Assembly (NCBI GenBank): GCA_007128865.1
Contig: SKWP01000449.1
Span: forward strand, 1 to 9,414
Origin: Paracoccaceae bacterium
GTDB lineage: Bacteria; Pseudomonadota; Alphaproteobacteria; Rhodobacterales; Rhodobacteraceae
Reading direction: 5' to 3'
Length of the DNA: 9,414 bases
Shown here: positions 7,317 through 9,414 of the stretch, one piece after another
How positions within the stretch are numbered: the first letter of the stretch is position 1
Layout of the letters: the number at the start of each line of letters is the position of its first letter
Notes under the pieces: model-generated
Databases searched by the model: none
Seen by the model: the letters and a program-made list of their open reading frames with translations, nothing else
Told to the model about the DNA's origin: nothing
Translations under genes and position numbers: made by a program

Positions 7317-7366
7317 AGTAGTATGTATCTGCGATCAATGCTTCAGGGTTATAGGATTCCGGGCAA
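7295..7366. repeat. 11-bp perfect inverted repeat with 50-bp spacer around the ABC promoter candidate
   Basis: TTGCCCGGAAT (7295-7305) and its exact reverse complement ATTCCGGGCAA (7356-7366) flank 50 bp of relatively A/T-rich DNA that contains the TTGACA of the ABC promoter candidate. Centre-to-centre distance is 61 bp, close to six helical turns. Two distant half-operators joined by DNA looping is one explanation. A tiny 72-bp element with terminal inverted repeats is another, but no target-site duplication is visible. Confidence 0.55.
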
Positions 7367-7380
7367 GTCGGGCCAAGTCG
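7361..7380. repeat. 10-bp tandem direct repeat
   Basis: GGGCAAGTCG (7361-7370) is followed immediately by GGCCAAGTCG (7371-7380), with nine of ten bases identical. The period is about one helical turn. The first unit overlaps the distal arm of the 11-bp inverted repeat, which suggests a cluster of protein-binding sites upstream of the ABC operon. Confidence 0.45.
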
Positions 7381-7820
7381 ACAGTCCGGTGAAACTGATG
7401 TGGCGGTCGCGACCATTGTTCGGCTTCGCCCGAGGCGCCACGTAATCGTGGCCACATCCGATTTCAGCACAATGACACGGGGCGTGAATAGCCGTTGCGG
7501 TTCCATGCTGCGAAATGTGCCGGGCCATGCCGGCGCCCCACCCGGCGGCTTGGGGCCTTGCGGAAAGGGCCGTTCGGGAACCGATGCCGCCACGGACCAT
7601 CTGGCAGTACGCGGCCCGCATCCCGCTGACCGGCCCAGCCCCCAAGATCGCAGCCTGATCTGACCGGCTCGGCGGGCTCTCTCGCGGCATCCGGAAATCG
7701 GCGAGATCGAGCAACGGCTCTGCAGGTTTCCGGACAGTCGCGGGGCAGCCGACCTGGGAACTGCCAGCGCTTCGCATTCCTGTCACTGCGGACGATCCGT
7801 CTTGCCGGCGACATCACTGG
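7381..7820. other. Gene-free stretch between divergent operons, with several small palindromes
   Basis: No reading frame here resembles a protein family I recognise or carries a convincing ribosome binding site; the open frames look like chance products of GC-rich DNA. The stretch holds a 10-bp palindrome GGTCGCGACC (7405-7414), an inverted repeat GCCACG-N4-CGTGGC (7437-7452), and overlapping inverted repeats at 7680-7734. It is longer than a simple divergent promoter region needs. It could therefore contain decayed coding or insertion-sequence DNA, an unrecognised small RNA, or regulatory sites, but none of these can be shown by reading. Confidence 0.5.
7680..7734. repeat. Overlapping inverted repeats upstream of the enolase-family gene
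   Basis: TCTCGC (7680-7685) pairs with GCGAGA (7701-7706). TCCGGAAA (7690-7697) pairs with TTTCCGGA (7727-7734) across 29 bases. The two pairings interlock (pseudoknot-like or mutually exclusive), and each 8-bp arm itself contains the palindrome TCCGGA. The cluster lies about 90-140 bp upstream of the candidate promoter at 7821, a possible activator-binding region. Confidence 0.35.
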
Positions 7821-7849
7821 TTGACACGTTCGTTGATATCGTTTCATAT
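7821..7849 (+). promoter_or_regulatory. Candidate sigma-70-type promoter of the enolase-family/TRAP operon
   Basis: A perfect TTGACA (7821-7826), a 17-bp spacer and TCATAT (7844-7849, three of six matches) precede the rightward operon. Transcription would begin near 7856, leaving a leader of about 105 nt before the ATG at 7962. The -10 overlaps a GATAT-N6-ATATC inverted repeat. Confidence 0.45.
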
Positions 7850-7850
7850 C
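7835..7850. promoter_or_regulatory. Inverted repeat GATAT-N6-ATATC at the candidate -10, possible repressor operator
   Basis: GATAT (7835-7839) and ATATC (7846-7850) form a 16-bp inverted repeat covering the downstream spacer and the -10 of the candidate promoter. It stands out as A/T-rich in GC-rich surroundings. A GntR- or IclR-type repressor site is plausible by position, but no such regulator gene is in the window, so the factor is unknown. Confidence 0.4.
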
Positions 7851-7961
7851 GAAGCCTCAGGCACTGGGTTCTCCAGCGAAGAGGTGCGTTCGGACATGGG
7901 GCATGACAGGGCAAGCGAGAGCATGACGGATGACGCGGAGGGCCTCGCCCGGAGCGGCCAC

Positions 7962-9071
7962 ATGGCCATCGAGCGCATCGAGGCGATTCCCATCAGAATG
8001 AAGCTGCCAAGGGAGTTTCGCGGCTCTCACTACTACATGACGCATCGCAGCACGATTCTGACGCGGGTCTATACATCGGCGGGGATCGTCGGGGAATGCT
8101 ACAACGGCGATGAGGATGACGGCCTCGCGGAGATACTGAAGATCATCCGCGACGAGATGGCGCCGCGCCTGATTGGAATGAATGCTTTCAATGTCGAGGC
8201 GTGCTGGAAGGCGGTGCTGCCGGCGACCCGGAACATCCTGCGGCCGCGGCTTCTGGGGACATCGGCACAGGCCTGCATCGACAGCGCGATCTGGGATGCC
8301 GTGGGCAAGGCGCTGGGGATCAATCTGGCGCGCCTCTGGGGTGGCGGGGCCGAAACCCTGCCGGTGAACTGCATCGCGGGCTACTATGAAGACGGCAAGA
8401 CACTGGCCGACCTCGCGCGCGAGATGGAAGCGCTGCGGGAAGCCGGCTTCGCGGGCTGCAAGTTCAAGGTGGGTGGGCGCAGCATCGACGAGGATGCCGA
8501 GCGTGTGCGCGTTGCGCGCGATGCCGTCGGGCCGGACTTCGTCCTGACCGTCGATGCCAACCAGGGCTACGACCTGCGCGACGCCATCGCCTTTGCGCGC
8601 AGGATCGAGGCGCTGGACATCACCTGGTTCGAGGAGCCGGTGAGCTGGCGGGACGACCGCCGCGGCATGGCGCATTTCCGCGCCGTTACCGGCATGCCGG
8701 TTGCCGCCGGCCAGAGCGAGGTGTCGCTGGCCGGGTGCCGCGACCTGATGATGGATCGCGCCATCGACTACTGCAATTTCGACGCAAGCTGGGGCGGCGG
8801 GCCGACCGAATGGCGCCGGGTCGCCGCGGTGGCCCATGCCTTCGACGTGCGGATGGCCCATCACGAGGAGCCGCAGATCAGCGCCCAGTTGCTGGCCTCG
8901 GTGCCGCACGGTTCGTTCCTGGAGGTGTTCCACCCGGACCGCGACCCGCTGTTCTACCGCATCCTGGCCAATCGGGCGCCGTTCCGGAACGGTCATTACC
9001 GGGTGCCGTCGGGGCCGGGCTGGGGGCTGGAACTCGACCTCGATTTCATCGCTGCACATCGAATCGACTGA
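7962..9071 (+). CDS. Enolase-superfamily enzyme, mandelate racemase subgroup (racemase or acid-sugar/hydroxy-acid dehydratase)
   Basis: A 369-residue protein with the N-terminal capping domain (about 1-130) and C-terminal barrel of the mandelate racemase/muconate lactonizing enzyme family. These enzymes remove the proton alpha to a carboxylate with Mg2+ help. Visible active-site residues are the KxK pair K167/K169 (CKFKV), metal ligands D198 (VDAN) and E224 (FEEP), the His-Asp dyad D274 (NFDAS) and H301 (MAHHEEP), and E321 (LEVFHP). Spacing matches mandelate racemase closely. The expected third metal ligand is Q251 in AAGQSEV instead of the common Glu, with E253 nearby. Start: ATG 7962 has GGAG 7 nt upstream and begins IERIEAIPIR, like relatives. 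In-frame ATGs at 7896 and 7923 add unconserved residues. The substrate is unknown; co-transcription with a TRAP binding protein suggests an imported carboxylate. Confidence 0.93.
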   Translation: MAIERIEAIPIRMKLPREFRGSHYYMTHRSTILTRVYTSAGIVGECYNGDEDDGLAEILKIIRDEMAPRLIGMNAFNVEACWKAVLPATRNILRPRLLGTSAQACIDSAIWDAVGKALGINLARLWGGGAETLPVNCIAGYYEDGKTLADLAREMEALREAGFAGCKFKVGGRSIDEDAERVRVARDAVGPDFVLTVDANQGYDLRDAIAFARRIEALDITWFEEPVSWRDDRRGMAHFRAVTGMPVAAGQSEVSLAGCRDLMMDRAIDYCNFDASWGGGPTEWRRVAAVAHAFDVRMAHHEEPQISAQLLASVPHGSFLEVFHPDRDPLFYRILANRAPFRNGHYRVPSGPGWGLELDLDFIAAHRID

Positions 9072-9078
9072 AACAGCT

Positions 9079-9090
9079 CCGGCGCGCCGG
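9079..9090. repeat. 12-bp GC palindrome in the enolase-family/TRAP intergenic gap
   Basis: CCGGCGCGCCGG is a perfect palindrome 8 nt after the enolase-family stop, within the 56-bp gap to the TRAP gene. It could form a small intercistronic hairpin that tunes relative expression. No T-tract follows, so it is unlikely to be a full terminator, and chance is possible at this base composition. Confidence 0.3.
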
Positions 9091-9127
9091 GAGGTCGCGC
9101 ACGGGGTCCAACAGGGAGAATGGAACC

Positions 9128-9414
9128 ATGACTGCACCAACCCGTCTTTCGGTGGCTACGCTGCTTGCCCTTGGTCTGGCGACCGCGGCGACGGCCCAGC
9201 AGACCACCCTTCACCTTGGCCACAACACCCAGACAAACCACCCGATCCACATCGCGCTCGAGGCGTTTTCCGAGCGTGTCGCCGAGGCGACCGGGGGCGA
9301 GATCAACATCATCGTCTATCCGGCCGAACAGCTTGCCGCGCTGCGCGCCGGCGTGGAGGGGGTGCAACTGGGCACCGTCGACGCCTACATGGGCGATTCC
9401 GGGACAATCGGGAA
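9128..9414 (+). CDS. TRAP transporter solute-binding protein, DctP family (partial, cut by window end)
   Basis: The first 95 residues of a periplasmic TRAP-type binding protein; the gene runs past the window end. It has a Sec signal peptide with a hydrophobic core LSVATLLALGLATAATA and probable cleavage after ATA (residues 21-23). The mature start is TTLHLGHNTQTNHPIHIALEAF. The segments FSERVAEATGGEINI and YPAEQL, followed by a G-V-QLGTVDAY segment, are the classic opening of DctP/TAXI-independent TRAP binding proteins that bind carboxylates. The ATG at 9128 has GGGAG about 9 nt upstream. It follows the enolase-family gene by 56 bp and is probably in the same operon; DctQ and DctM membrane subunits would be expected to the right. 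The likely role is delivery of the acid on which the enolase-family enzyme acts. Confidence 0.92.
   Translation, partial: MTAPTRLSVATLLALGLATAATAQQTTLHLGHNTQTNHPIHIALEAFSERVAEATGGEINIIVYPAEQLAALRAGVEGVQLGTVDAYMGDSGTIG

Noticed and set aside
7295..7366. A miniature transposable element with 11-bp terminal inverted repeats
   Set aside because: No flanking target-site duplication is visible and only one copy is in the window; kept as a possible operator pair, with the mobile-element option to be tested by genome search.
7204..7847. Overlapping minus- and plus-strand frames of 87-145 codons as possible small genes
   Set aside because: None has a recognisable domain or a convincing ribosome binding site, and they overlap each other in several frames, as chance frames do in GC-rich DNA.
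7821..7961. N-terminal extension of the enolase-family protein from TTG 7821, or from ATG 7896 or 7923
   Set aside because: TTG 7821 is the TTGACA of a promoter candidate. The added residues are unconserved in character, and ATG 7962 has the best-placed ribosome binding site and the family-typical N-terminus.
7857..9140. A 427-codon minus-strand open frame
   Set aside because: It is the antisense shadow of the enolase-superfamily gene, which has all catalytic motifs in frame on the plus strand.

Overview
This GC-rich window reads as catabolic and uptake DNA from a proteobacterium, most likely an alphaproteobacterium of the Rhodobacterales type. That placement is inferred from base composition, strong third-position G/C, a fused two-domain peptide-type ABC ATPase, and a peptide-type ABC system lying next to a TRAP system. 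No rRNA, tRNA, CRISPR array or intact mobile element is visible. Eight protein genes are supported, two of them cut by the window edges.

Left block (1-1868). A leftward operon encodes a small [2Fe-2S] subunit (459-770, probable TTG start) and the N-terminal third of an FAD oxidoreductase (1-466, cut at the window start). Together they resemble the gamma and alpha subunits of heteromeric amino-acid, opine or hydroxyproline dehydrogenases. A LysR-type regulator (954-1868) is divergent to them. The 180-bp intergenic region carries a perfect 13-bp palindrome that overlaps a candidate promoter for the regulator.

Middle block (1915-7207, minus strand). This is a complete peptide/opine-type ABC importer in the order solute-binding protein, OppB/DppB-type permease, OppC/DppC-type permease, fused DppD-DppF ATPase. 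The three membrane/ATPase genes are translationally coupled (TGATG and GTGA overlaps). A strong hairpin sits between the binding-protein gene and the permeases. The operon converges on the LysR gene, with a GC-rich hairpin between the two stops.

Right block (7208-9414). About 750 bp without a convincing gene separates the ABC operon from a rightward operon. That operon encodes a mandelate-racemase-subgroup enolase-superfamily enzyme (7962-9071) followed by the start of a TRAP-type binding protein (9128 to the window end). The intergenic region is rich in inverted and direct repeats. These include an 11-bp inverted repeat with a 50-bp spacer around the ABC promoter candidate and a GATAT-N6-ATATC repeat at the candidate -10 of the enolase promoter.

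Taken together the window looks like a locus for import and oxidation or isomerisation/dehydration of small hydroxylated or amino acids. The ABC and TRAP systems import, the enolase-superfamily enzyme abstracts an alpha-proton next to a carboxylate, and the flavin/iron-sulfur enzyme oxidises a C-N bond. The substrate cannot be read from the sequence. I see no clearly new type of system. The most unusual points are the repeat-dense divergent promoter region and a glutamine at the expected third metal-ligand position of the enolase-superfamily enzyme.
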